NCBI GenBank assembly: GCA_963778465.1
Contig: CAVZUK010000002.1
Coordinates: 1,054,001 to 1,118,000 of the forward strand
Direction of reading: 5' to 3'
Source: CAVZBW01 sp963778465
GTDB lineage: Bacteria; Actinomycetota; Acidimicrobiia; Acidimicrobiales; RAAP-2
Length of the DNA: 64,000 bases
Part shown: positions 1 through 7,607 of the stretch, piece by piece
Layout of the letters: every line of letters starts with the position of its first letter
Numbering within the stretch: position 1 is the stretch's first letter
Made by a program: the position numbers and the translations under genes
The notes under the pieces: generated by a model
Told to the model about the DNA's origin: nothing
Seen by the model: only the letters and a program-made list of their open reading frames with translations
Database searches by the model: none

Positions 1-491
1 TGGGCCTGGTCAACGTCGTGCTCATGCTGCCCTTCGTCCGGCGCGTGTCCGAGGCGGACCAGGTGCTCGCCCGGATGGCCGAGCTCGGTCTCAAGCGCGG
101 CGTCAACGGCCTCCAGATCTACGCCATGTGCGAGATACCCAACAACGTCATCTTGATCGAGCAGTTCGCCACCCGCTTCGACGGTTTCTCGATCGGATCA
201 AACGACCTCACCCAGCTGACCCTAGGAGTGGACCGGGACAGCGAGATCGTGGCCTTTGACTACGACGAGCGGGACGACGGCGTCAAGGAGATGATCCGGC
301 TCGCGGTCGAAGGTTGCCGTCGTGCGGGGATCCATTCGGGTCTCTGCGGCCAGGCCCCGTCCGACTACCCCGATATGGCCGAGTACCTCGTCGAGATCGG
401 CATCGACTCGATCAGCCTCAACCCCGACACCGTGTTGAAGACGACGGACCAGCTGCTCGAGGTCGAGCAGCGACTCGGGCGGACCCGGTGA
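1..491 (+). CDS. ppsA: Phosphoenolpyruvate synthase, C-terminal part (5' end outside window)
   Basis: This is the last 162 or so residues of a PEP-utilising enzyme; the reading frame is open from base 3, so the gene starts before the window. The motifs GSNDLTQL and GLCGQAPSDYP are the end of the TIM-barrel PEP/pyruvate-binding domain, and the Cys in the second motif is the conserved catalytic cysteine of PEP synthase and PPDK. PEP synthase makes PEP from pyruvate and ATP in the cytosol. The ending IGIDSISLNPDTVL is typical of PpsA rather than PPDK. An ABC exporter follows 37 bases later on the same strand. The family is clear; PpsA rather than a PPDK is the more likely reading. Confidence 0.9.
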   Translation, partial: GLVNVVLMLPFVRRVSEADQVLARMAELGLKRGVNGLQIYAMCEIPNNVILIEQFATRFDGFSIGSNDLTQLTLGVDRDSEIVAFDYDERDDGVKEMIRLAVEGCRRAGIHSGLCGQAPSDYPDMAEYLVEIGIDSISLNPDTVLKTTDQLLEVEQRLGRTR

Positions 492-527
492 CACCCCGGG
501 TCGACGGGCGAGTCTGAGCCCCACCGC

Positions 528-1520
528 ATGGGAGAGGTCGACCGGCAAATGGCGGTGCGATTCGAGGACGTGGTGCGGCGCTACGGACCCCACGTGGCGC
601 TCGACCACCTCGACCTCGAGATCTCCCGTGGCGAGGTGGTGGCGCTGCTCGGCCCGAACGGAGCCGGGAAGTCGACCACGATCGCGCTGTTGCTGGGGAT
701 GCTGCGCCCGACCAGCGGGTCGGTGACCGTGCTCGGCACGAGCCCCCGACGGGCCATGGCCGAGGGCCGGCTCGGCGCGATGCTGCAGCAGGGCTCGGGC
801 AACGGGTTGCCGCCGGGTGTCCGGGTGTGCGCGGTGCTCGATCTGGTCAGAAACCTGTACCCAAGGCCCGCACCGCTCGAGGAGGTCGTCGAGCGCGCCC
901 ATCTGTCCCCCCTCCTCCACCGCATGACCAACCAGCTGTCGGGGGGCGAGGCGCAGCGTGTGCAGTTCGCGCTGGCCATCGCCGGGGGACCCGAGCTCGT
1001 GTTCCTCGACGAGCCGACGGCCGCCATGGACGTACGGGCCCGCCACGTCTTTTGGCGCAACGTGAGGGAGCTGAGGGCGGAGGGGCAGACCATCCTCTTT
1101 GCCACGCACCACCTCGAGGAGGCCGATCAGGCCGATCGGGTGGTCGTCATCAACCACGGCAGGGTCGTGGCCGACGGTCCCGGTGCGACCCTCAAGGCGG
1201 CGGTGGACACCCGACGGGTCCGGTTCGTGGTGGACCTTCCCGACGCCAAGCTCCTCGATGGGCTCGAGGGGGTGACCGACACCGAGGTGCGTGGGACGGG
1301 GGTGATCCTCAATTCCCTGGACGCGGATGCCACCGTGCGCGACCTGGTCCGCCGGGGCATCGCCTTTCGCGACCTCGAAGTGACGGGGGCCCGCCTGGAG
1401 GAGGTCTTCATCGCCCTCACCGCCGATCCACCCCTGGAAGGGTCGTCCAACCCTGGGGCGGCCCCCGCCCTGTTGGCGCAGGCGGACCGGCCGCGTGAAA
1501 CACGGGAGGCGCAGCGGTGA
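528..1520 (+). CDS. ABC-2 type exporter, ATP-binding subunit
   Basis: This 330-residue protein has all ABC ATPase motifs: Walker A GPNGAGKST near residue 44, a Q-loop (LQQGSG), the signature LSGGEAQR, Walker B LVFLDEPT and the switch His in FATHHLEEADQ. The region after residue 220 is the DUF4162-like extension seen in drug and lipid exporters of the CcmA/DrrA type. The start is either ATG 528 or ATG 549 (MAVRFEDV), which fits the family N-terminus better but lacks a clear Shine-Dalgarno site. The stop overlaps the permease start by 4 bases (GTGA), so the two should be co-translated. The substrate cannot be told from sequence. Confidence 0.93.
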   Translation: MGEVDRQMAVRFEDVVRRYGPHVALDHLDLEISRGEVVALLGPNGAGKSTTIALLLGMLRPTSGSVTVLGTSPRRAMAEGRLGAMLQQGSGNGLPPGVRVCAVLDLVRNLYPRPAPLEEVVERAHLSPLLHRMTNQLSGGEAQRVQFALAIAGGPELVFLDEPTAAMDVRARHVFWRNVRELRAEGQTILFATHHLEEADQADRVVVINHGRVVADGPGATLKAAVDTRRVRFVVDLPDAKLLDGLEGVTDTEVRGTGVILNSLDADATVRDLVRRGIAFRDLEVTGARLEEVFIALTADPPLEGSSNPGAAPALLAQADRPRETREAQR

Positions 1521-2269
1521 CCGGCCTCGTGGCGTTTGGGCGCTTCGAGCTGGGCCGGCTGCTGCGAAGTTGGAAGTTTCTCAGCGTCACCGTGGGCTTC
1601 CCGGTGATCTTCTACCTGCTTTTTCTCGGCGATCACAGCTCGACCAGGATCGTCGACGGAACCGTGGCTTGGCCGCTCTACCTGATGGTATCCATGTGCT
1701 CATTCGGGGCCCTCGTCACCGGCCTCAACGTGGGCGGTACCCGCCTCTCAGGAGAGCGCGCCTCGGGATGGGCCCGTCAGCTGCGGGCCACCCCACTGCC
1801 GGCACGGGCGCTTGTCACCGTCAAGGTCCTGGTCAGCATGCTGGTCGTCCTGCCGGTACTGATCCTCGTCGAAGCGGTGGGCTCGGGGGTGGGCGGCGTG
1901 CACCTGGACCTCGGGACCTGGGTGGCGCTGACCATCCTCATGTGGGTCAGTGCCCTCCCCTTCGTCGTGCTCGGCGTGTTCGTGGGTTTCATGGCGTCTC
2001 CCGAGACCGCCTACCCCGTGGTCACGGTCCTCATGTTCGTCCTCGGGTACTTCGGCGGACTCTTTACCCCCGTGAGCAGCATGCCGGGTGGCCTCCAGAG
2101 CGTGGCCAAGGTCTTTCCCACGTACCAGCACACCTCCCTCGGGCTCACCTTCCTGGTGGGCCGGGGACTGTGGATCGGGCATGCGTTCGTCCTCGCCACG
2201 TACGTCGTTGCACTGGGCGCCCTGAGCGTCTGGAAGCACCGGGTGGACGAGTCCCGGGGAGTGGCATGA
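1517..2269 (+). CDS. ABC-2 type exporter, permease subunit
   Basis: This 250-residue membrane protein starts at GTG 1517 inside the stop of the ATPase gene. It has about six hydrophobic segments: FLSVTVGFPVIFYLLFL, the MVSMCSFGALVTGL region, VLVSMLVVLPVLILV, WVALTILMWVSALPFVVLGVFVG, PVVTVLMFVLGYFGGLF and AFVLATYVVALGAL. This is the ABC2_membrane layout, with the conserved loop before the last helix (FPTYQHTSLG). It should dimerise and pair with the upstream ATPase to export a hydrophobic substrate. Confidence 0.9.
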   Translation: MTGLVAFGRFELGRLLRSWKFLSVTVGFPVIFYLLFLGDHSSTRIVDGTVAWPLYLMVSMCSFGALVTGLNVGGTRLSGERASGWARQLRATPLPARALVTVKVLVSMLVVLPVLILVEAVGSGVGGVHLDLGTWVALTILMWVSALPFVVLGVFVGFMASPETAYPVVTVLMFVLGYFGGLFTPVSSMPGGLQSVAKVFPTYQHTSLGLTFLVGRGLWIGHAFVLATYVVALGALSVWKHRVDESRGVA

Positions 2270-2417
2270 GGCCCGGCCCTTAGTCCTGGCGCTGCGACCG
2301 GGGGGTCGGCCACATGGCGCTCAGCGCGGCGGCCACGAGCTGCTCGGGGGCACGCCGCGCCGGGCGACTGGTCCCGAATTTGGAGGACTGCCGCGACGGT
2401 GGTGGGATGGACTGCCG

Positions 2418-3656
2418 ATGCGGGTCTTGCTCAGCGACGGCTCGGGCTTGACCGCTCGGCAGGTGGCCACGCAGCTGGCCGACCGGGGGCACCTGGTGGA
2501 GGTGCTGTCCCCCGATCCGCTCTGTCTCGCCCGCTTCACCCGCCGGGTCCGCCGCGTGCACCGGGTGCCCTCGCTCGGCGAGGATCCGTTGGGCTGGCTG
2601 CGCAGAGCCGTGGACCTCTACGCGACCTCCGGGGCGGACGTCCTCTTTCCGACGCAAGAGCAGGTGGCGGTCCTCTCCGCGTGCAGAGACTCCGTGCTCG
2701 GGGCGGGTGTTCGGACGGCGGTGCCCACCTTCTCGGCCCTTGCCCGGGTTCAGGACAAGATCGCCGCCTTCGCCACGCTCGAGACCACGGGCCTGCCTCA
2801 GCCGGAGACAACGGTGCTGGCCAAGGCGTCCTATCTCGCGGCGTGGGATCGGTTTCCCGTGTACGTGAAGATGCCCATCGGCACGGCGAGTCGCGGTGTC
2901 CGGCTCGTCTCCGACCGGGCGGCCGCGGCGGCAGCGGCCCTGGACGTCGAGGCGGCCGGCGCCTTCGACGCCGGAGGCGTGCTCATGCAGGCACCGCTCG
3001 AGGGTCCCCTCGCCATGATCCAATCCGTCTTCGCCGGCGGCGAGCTGGTCGCGTGGCACGCGAACCTGAGGGTGCGTGAAGGGGTGAGTGGCGGGGCGAG
3101 CCACAAGCGCAGCATCGACCTCCCCGCCGTCCGCGACCACCTCGAGGCGCTGGGAGGCCATCTCCGATGGCACGGGGCCCTCTCGCTGGATGCCGTCCTC
3201 GTCGGGGGCAACCCCTACTACATCGACGTCAACCCCCGACTCGTCGAGCCGGCCAACGCCTCCCTGTCGGGCGTCGACCTCGTGGCGCCGATGCTCGAGC
3301 TGGCGCGGGGCGGCACGCCGACCGCTCAGCCCCCGGGACGCGCCGGCGTGCGCACGCACCAGCTGCTCATCGCCGTCCTGGGGGCGGCCAGCCGGGACGG
3401 CAGCCGCCGATCCGTGGTGCGCGAGCTCCTGGCGGCCATCCGGCGTGAGGGCGACTACCGGGACAGCCGGGAGGAGCTCACGCCGATCCGGGGCGACCTC
3501 CGAGCGACGATCCCCGTCGTAGCCGCGACCGGGGCGCTGATGGTTCGCCCGTCCTCGTGGTCCGCCTTCGCGACCGGTAGCGTCAAGGGCTACTCGCTGA
3601 CCGTGGAGGCTTGGGGCCTCCTTCGCCGTTCGATCGAGGATCCGGGGGGTGGGTAG
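2418..3656 (+). CDS. ATP-grasp domain protein (carboxylate-amine ligase-like)
   Basis: This 412-residue protein has an ATP-grasp fold. An N-terminal Rossmann-like part (MRVLLSDGSGLTARQVATQL) leads into an ATP-binding lobe with VYVKMPIGTASRGV near residue 150. The metal-binding end is YYIDVNPRLVEPANASL, with the Asn-Pro-Arg typical of the family. Family members join a carboxylate to an amine or other nucleophile using ATP, but the substrates here are unknown. ATG 2418 follows a purine-rich stretch (TTTGGAGGAC about 30 bases upstream), and no strong Shine-Dalgarno site fixes the start. The 3' end overlaps an opposing zinc-ribbon gene by 74 bases. Confidence 0.85.
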   Translation: MRVLLSDGSGLTARQVATQLADRGHLVEVLSPDPLCLARFTRRVRRVHRVPSLGEDPLGWLRRAVDLYATSGADVLFPTQEQVAVLSACRDSVLGAGVRTAVPTFSALARVQDKIAAFATLETTGLPQPETTVLAKASYLAAWDRFPVYVKMPIGTASRGVRLVSDRAAAAAAALDVEAAGAFDAGGVLMQAPLEGPLAMIQSVFAGGELVAWHANLRVREGVSGGASHKRSIDLPAVRDHLEALGGHLRWHGALSLDAVLVGGNPYYIDVNPRLVEPANASLSGVDLVAPMLELARGGTPTAQPPGRAGVRTHQLLIAVLGAASRDGSRRSVVRELLAAIRREGDYRDSREELTPIRGDLRATIPVVAATGALMVRPSSWSAFATGSVKGYSLTVEAWGLLRRSIEDPGGG

Positions 3657-3789
3657 CACGGCGTCCCAACGTCCGGGCCTCGGTCTCCTCCGTGATCGGG
3701 AAACGGTGACCGCAGCGTGGGCAGGTCGTCGTGTCGTCGTCCGAGGGCAAGGGGGCCGGATCCTCGGCGTCGCAGCTAGGGCATCTCAT
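3583..3789 (-). CDS. Small zinc-ribbon protein
   Basis: This is a 68-residue protein with two CxxC pairs (MRCPSCDAED and TTTCPRCGHRF), a rubredoxin-like or zinc-ribbon fold, followed by a disordered Pro/Arg-rich tail. A very strong Shine-Dalgarno site (GGAGGTGA, about 7 bases upstream of ATG 3789) supports it as a real gene although it overlaps the end of the ATP-grasp gene on the other strand. Such small ribbons bind nucleic acid or protein partners; no function can be assigned. Confidence 0.72.
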   Translation of the reverse strand: MRCPSCDAEDPAPLPSDDDTTTCPRCGHRFPITEETEARTLGRRATHPPDPRSNGEGGPKPPRSASSP

Positions 3790-3868
3790 CCTCGCGTCAC
3801 CTCCGTTTTCGGGGCGCTTTTCGGCGCGCCCCGTCGATGCTCATCACCGCCTCGGCGACCCGTCACGA

Positions 3869-4345
3869 TCAGGTCTCCGCCGCAGCGCCCTCAGGGGCCT
3901 CGCGCTCACCCTTGTCGGGGATCGGGACCAGGACCACCGGAACGCCCGAGAGCTGGGCGCAGCGCTGACTGACCGACCCGAGCATCCAGCGCCGAAGCCC
4001 GCTCAGCCCGGTCGTGCCGACGACGAGCATCCTGGCGCCGCGGCTGCGCTCGGACAGGACCTCGGCAGCGTTTCCCGCCAGCAGGTGTTGCGCCACCCTC
4101 ACATCCTCCGCGTGCTCTGCCTCTACGCACTTGGTCACCATGTGCGCAAGCATGTTCTCCAGGCGCTCGGTCCTCTCTCGGCCGGCGCTCCGCAGCGTGC
4201 TCTGACCAGTGAGCGCCCAAGGGTCGGACCACACGAGCACCGCGTCGATCTCGCCACCGCTCGTCATGGCTTCCCGCAGGGCCCACCGGAGGGCCTCTTC
4301 GGAGTCGGGTGATCCATCGATGCCCACCACTATCCGGTTCGACAT
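3869..4345 (-). CDS. Universal stress protein (UspA family)
   Basis: This is a 158-residue single-domain Usp. The N-terminus MSNRIVVGIDGSPDSEEALRWA is diagnostic, and the ATP-binding motif G2xG9xG(S) appears as VVGTTGLSGLRRWMLGSVS near residue 110. ATG 4345 is chosen over an upstream ATG at 4405 because it gives the family N-terminus and because the predicted transcript starts at 4378. A DosR-like box (4415-4428) and -10 lie upstream. Usp proteins of this ATP-binding type are hallmark members of the mycobacterial DosR regulon, where they bind ATP and slow growth. Confidence 0.9.
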   Translation of the reverse strand: MSNRIVVGIDGSPDSEEALRWALREAMTSGGEIDAVLVWSDPWALTGQSTLRSAGRERTERLENMLAHMVTKCVEAEHAEDVRVAQHLLAGNAAEVLSERSRGARMLVVGTTGLSGLRRWMLGSVSQRCAQLSGVPVVLVPIPDKGEREAPEGAAAET

Positions 4346-4377
4346 TTCTCGCACGGCTGCCCTTTCTGTGCCGCCAA

Positions 4378-4428
4378 CCGGGCCAGGATCGCGCCCGGCA
4401 GCCACAAGGCGATAGGGGAGAAGGTCCT
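4378..4428 (-). promoter_or_regulatory. DosR-like box and promoter of the universal stress gene
   Basis: Read toward the gene, the box is AGGACCTTCTCCCC (4428-4415) and the -10 is GATCCT (4390-4385). The predicted start is 4378, 37 bases beyond the box, which leaves a 33-base leader before ATG 4345. Confidence 0.6.
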
Positions 4429-4436
4429 GTCGACGC

Positions 4437-4901
4437 TCAGGCCTCCTCGACGTAGGGGGCCGGTCCGGTGTGGAACCGGACGAGGATGCCGTCGGGATCG
4501 GGCAGGTCCATGCTCCAACCGAGATGCCGCCGCTCGAGATCGCCGTGCGCCAACCCCATGCGGTCCAGCTGATGTGCCCAGCGCTCGAGCTCGTCCTTGC
4601 CGTTCACCGTCAGACCGAGCAGGGCAAAGCCCGCCAGATCCGCTGCTCGGCGGGCGTCGAGGTGCAGTCCGATGGCAAAGCCCTCGGGATGGCGCAGGAC
4701 GGCACCCACGACGCGCTCTTCCTCCTCGACGTCCATCACCGGCAGCAGCCCGATCACCCTCATGTACCAGTCCCGGCTCACCCACACGTCCGCCACGGGG
4801 ATCCGGACCAGGTGCAGTCCCGCGATGCGGACCGGGCGGTCCTCTCCGTCCTCCCCAGGAGGCGTCTGGTCCACGAGACCTTGGCGCGGCAGGCCGGTCA
4901 C
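4437..4901 (-). CDS. Glyoxalase/VOC-fold protein
   Basis: This 154-residue protein has one vicinal-oxygen-chelate domain: VRIAGLHLVRIPVADVWVSRDWYMRVIGL opens the fold, and LGWSMDLPDPDGILVRFHTG carries the usual closing PDG motif. The expected metal ligands are not all evident, so the activity is unknown. GTG 4901 overlaps the stop of the upstream ferredoxin-like remnant by 4 bases (GTGA), which indicates translational coupling. It should therefore be read from the box-driven promoter at 5494-5543. Confidence 0.75.
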   Translation of the reverse strand: MTGLPRQGLVDQTPPGEDGEDRPVRIAGLHLVRIPVADVWVSRDWYMRVIGLLPVMDVEEEERVVGAVLRHPEGFAIGLHLDARRAADLAGFALLGLTVNGKDELERWAHQLDRMGLAHGDLERRHLGWSMDLPDPDGILVRFHTGPAPYVEEA

Positions 4902-5493
4902 GTCTCCTCGGGCACCATATCGATCGCGCCGCAGGGACATTCCACCGCGCACGGCCCGCAGCCCTTGCAGAAGTCGTAGTCGAGGCGGTAGCGCTTGCCC
5001 GGGCCGAGCTTGATGACGGCGTTGTCCGGGCACACGCCGAAGCAGTTGTCGCACTCGAAGCAGTTGCCGCAGGAGAGGCAACGGCGCGCCTCGAAGAGGG
5101 CGTTGTGCGGGTTGAGGCCGCCCATCACCTGGTCGAAGGTGGTCGCCCGCCGCGCCGGTTCGAGCTCTGGCTGTACCGACGCCGGCGCGTCGGAGAAGTA
5201 CCAGGAATTCAGCCGATCCGCCGTGGCCGACGCGGCCTGCTCCGCGAGATCGCCCAGGTGGAGCAGTGTCGGGTCGCCGATCACGACGGCGTCCGGGTGA
5301 AGGACCGGCTCGCGGGTACGGATCTCGGCATCCGAGATCCTGCAGAAGGCGACCACGGGAGCGCCCATGCGCTCCGATCCGAGGAGGGGATGGCCTGGGA
5401 GTAGTGCCCTTCGATGAAGGCGGGAACCGACAACGGGTCTGCCGCGGTCACGACACCCTGGCCGCCGCGGCCGTGGAGGCGCACCTGGAACAC
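4898..5493 (-). pseudogene. porG: Remnant of pyruvate:ferredoxin oxidoreductase: PorG N-terminus fused to a ferredoxin-type C-terminus, frameshifted
   Basis: The 5' part encodes VFQVRLHGRGGQGVVTAA, the canonical start of the gamma subunit of 2-oxoacid:ferredoxin oxidoreductases. Near 5383 the frame breaks: a T seems to be missing in TCC-TCG-GAT, where TCC-TTC-GGA-TCG would give the family sequence PSFGSERMGAPV. The other frame then continues with GSERMGAPVVAFCRISD up to about residue 80 of PorG. Instead of the other ~100 residues, the frame runs into the end of a GltD-like NAD(P)-binding protein with two [4Fe-4S] motifs (CLSCGNCFECDNCFGVCP and CKGCGPCAVECP). GTG 5493 fits both the family N-terminus and the predicted transcription start at 5494. 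An internal deletion plus a 1-base indel explains the structure; an assembly error is possible. Confidence 0.75.
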
Positions 5494-5543
5494 GGGATGC
5501 AGCATCTCCCGCTGCCGGTCCGGGTGCCAGGGCTAAAGGTCCC
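5493..5543 (-). promoter_or_regulatory. DosR-like box and promoter of the porG remnant
   Basis: Toward the gene the box is GGGACCTTTAGCCC (5543-5530), among the closest to the mycobacterial core. The -10 is GATGCT (5506-5501). The predicted start is 5494 or 5493, directly at GTG 5493, so the message would be leaderless. Confidence 0.6.
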
Positions 5544-5572
5544 GGGGGGACCTCCACCCATCCCGATCGGCC

Positions 5573-7462
5573 TCAGCCGGGATTGGGGCTCCAGCTGCGC
5601 AGCCGGCGAAGGAGCGCCACCTTCTTGTGTTGGTGGCTCGCCATCCGGCGCAGGATGTCGTCCAGGGTGGCGACCGCGTGGGCGATGTGTGGACCCTTGT
5701 TGAGCAGGACACACTCGGCTCGTCCGGCCATGGCCGCGTCGGAGATCTCCGCACGCGACGGTTGCCCGGTACGCGCCATCTGGTCCAGCACCTGGGTCGC
5801 CCAGATCAGCGGGACATGGGCGGCATCGCAGAGCCAGAGCATCTCCTCCTGCACCTCGGCAAGGCGTTCGAAGCCGCACTCGACCGCCAGGTCCCCACGG
5901 GCCACCATGACGCCGAGACGCTCGGATCGCATCCCCGCCAGCAGCATCTCGGGGAGTTGTGCGAACCCTCGGGCGGTCTCGACCTTCAGCACGACGCCGA
6001 GCCGGGAGCCACCGAGATCGGCGAGGCGCTCCTGGAGTGCCGTGACGTCCGAGGGACGCTGGGCGAACGAGAGCTCGACCAGATCGGCGTGCTCCACGAT
6101 GAAGGGAAGCTTCGCCTCGTCCTCGGGAGTCATGGCGGCGAGCGGCAGATCGCTGTCGGGAAGGTTGATCCCCTTCTCGGCGCGCAGCTTCGTTCCGCCG
6201 GGGGCGGCCATCGTGATCCGGACGTCGGCCTCGTCGGCACGGAGGGCGATGACCTGCCCACCGATCTTGCCGTCGTCGAAGAACACCCGGTGCCCGATCC
6301 GCACCGTTTCGAGGGCTCTCGGCAGGGTGCACCCGATCGAGTAGCGACGGTGGGCGGCACCGACCCCTGCGGCCCGATCGGGGCCGCCAGCCCGGCGGTC
6401 CTCGGAGAGCGGGAGCCCCTGGGGTGACACGGGCGAGAGATCCGTGGTGAGTGTGAGGACGTCGTCGGGACGCAGCGTGAGGAACTGTTCGAGCGCGGGG
6501 AGTGGACCGATGGTGGTCTCCTGGTGTCCCGGCCCCAAGAGGCGCGTCCCGGTGGCGAGGTAGGTCGTGTCGTAGACATCGACGAGGACGCCGTCGCTGC
6601 GGACCTCGGTGACCGTCAACCGCCGCGAGGAGTCCCGAGCGTCGTGCAGCCTGATGCGGTTTCCGGGTCGCAGCGAGCATCGCCACTCGTCCGGGACGGG
6701 AATGGCCGGCGGTGCGCCCGGACCCGACTCGGGGGTCGGATGCTCGCGTGCTACCAACAGGGCTCTCGCCGGTGCCGTGGGCCGCCCCGACGCGTCGCGG
6801 CGAGGGTGCAATCGGACCACTTGCGGGCCGGGTTCGATCGGTCCCGTGCGCAGTTTGGGGCCCGGGAGATCCATGACGATGGGACAGTCCCGGCCGGCCT
6901 CGGTCGCGGCCTGCCGGAGGTTGCTCACCATCCGGAGCCATCTGGCCCGGTCGTCGTGTGCGCAGTTGATCCGGGCGCAGTCCATTCCACGCTCGATCAG
7001 GCCCCGGACCATCCCGATGTCGTCCGCCGCCTCGGTGGGCATGGTGACGATGATCCTGGTCGGGCGCCCCTTGGGGCCCGGGCCGAGGAGAATCTCGGCG
7101 TTGGACTCGAGGATCTCGCGGCCTTCTCCGTGACCGACGACCCCGGGCGTTGCCACGTCCGGGGTCTTGCCGGCCATCATCTGGAGGATCCCGAGCACCC
7201 GCTCGAGGGTGCTCATCACGTGCTCCTCGGAGCGCCCCAGCGAGGAGAGCCCCATTTGAGCGAGGGACTCCTGGAGGGGGCGGACGTCGTGGTGCCGGAG
7301 GGTCAGGTAGTCCACGAGGTTGGTGGCGCTCCGCCGGTGTGTCGGGTGGACCCGCTCCAGGGAGGGGGCGAGCTCGACGTGCCGGACCCGCATCTCCTCC
7401 CGGAGGTGCTCCAATCGCGTGGCCAGGGCCGCCGGAGAGGGTTCGCAGGCGCTCTCAGCCAT
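5573..7462 (-). CDS. pyk: Pyruvate kinase with N-terminal extension
   Basis: This 629-residue enzyme makes pyruvate and ATP from PEP and ADP. An N-terminal helical extension of about 125 residues precedes the catalytic barrel, which opens with RIIVTMPTEAADD. Recognisable motifs are CARINCAHDD (substrate-binding Arg and Asn), MDLPGPKLRTG, GTKLRAEKGINLP, LKVETARGF (catalytic Lys and Glu), MVARGDLAVECG and ATQVLDQMARTGQPSRAEISD. The B domain is enlarged by roughly 100 residues relative to standard Pyk. The usual C-terminal allosteric domain is absent, so regulation by fructose bisphosphate is unlikely. ATG 7462 coincides with the predicted transcription start. This long, tail-less architecture differs from the housekeeping enzyme and suggests a condition-specific isozyme. 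Confidence 0.9.
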   Translation of the reverse strand: MAESACEPSPAALATRLEHLREEMRVRHVELAPSLERVHPTHRRSATNLVDYLTLRHHDVRPLQESLAQMGLSSLGRSEEHVMSTLERVLGILQMMAGKTPDVATPGVVGHGEGREILESNAEILLGPGPKGRPTRIIVTMPTEAADDIGMVRGLIERGMDCARINCAHDDRARWLRMVSNLRQAATEAGRDCPIVMDLPGPKLRTGPIEPGPQVVRLHPRRDASGRPTAPARALLVAREHPTPESGPGAPPAIPVPDEWRCSLRPGNRIRLHDARDSSRRLTVTEVRSDGVLVDVYDTTYLATGTRLLGPGHQETTIGPLPALEQFLTLRPDDVLTLTTDLSPVSPQGLPLSEDRRAGGPDRAAGVGAAHRRYSIGCTLPRALETVRIGHRVFFDDGKIGGQVIALRADEADVRITMAAPGGTKLRAEKGINLPDSDLPLAAMTPEDEAKLPFIVEHADLVELSFAQRPSDVTALQERLADLGGSRLGVVLKVETARGFAQLPEMLLAGMRSERLGVMVARGDLAVECGFERLAEVQEEMLWLCDAAHVPLIWATQVLDQMARTGQPSRAEISDAAMAGRAECVLLNKGPHIAHAVATLDDILRRMASHQHKKVALLRRLRSWSPNPG

Positions 7463-7511
7463 GGCTGCAGTCTGGATGCGAGGGGCCGGAGGAGGAAGGG
7501 GCGAAGGTCCC
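7462..7511 (-). promoter_or_regulatory. DosR-like box and leaderless promoter of pyk
   Basis: Toward the gene the box is GGGACCTTCGCCCC (7511-7498) and the -10 is CAGACT (7474-7469). The predicted start is the A of ATG 7462, 36 bases beyond the box. The -10 is identical to that of the hydrogenase promoter. Confidence 0.65.
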
Positions 7512-7535
7512 GGAAGGACGGGTCCTTCCGGGACC
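7506..7535. repeat. Perfect 14-bp inverted repeat between pyk and the ABC operon
   Basis: The arms GGTCCCGGAAGGAC (7506-7519) and GTCCTTCCGGGACC (7522-7535) are perfectly complementary with a 2-base spacer. The left arm overlaps the pyk box, so the repeat is more likely an extended operator than a transcription terminator, and no T-tract follows. Confidence 0.7.
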
Positions 7536-7556
7536 CGCTGTGCGATGGCCCCGTCC

Positions 7557-7606
7557 GGGTCCTTTGGCCCTGGTCCGGGGTCCGGGCTCCCGTCAGGATC
7601 CGGTGC
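7557..7606 (+). promoter_or_regulatory. DosR-like box and promoter of the second ABC exporter
   Basis: The box is GGGTCCTTTGGCCC (7557-7570), with one change in the conserved GAC. The -10 is CAGGAT (7594-7599). The predicted start is 7606, 2 bases before ATG 7608. Confidence 0.55.
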
Positions 7607-7607
7607 C

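Noticed and set aside
2362..2375. GGGCGACTGGTCCC upstream of the ATP-grasp gene as another DosR-like box
   Set aside because: The conserved GAC of the left half is missing, and no xAxxxT hexamer lies at the required distance.
7506..7535. Rho-independent terminator
   Set aside because: The hairpin lies between two divergent starts, not after a stop, and has no T-tract.
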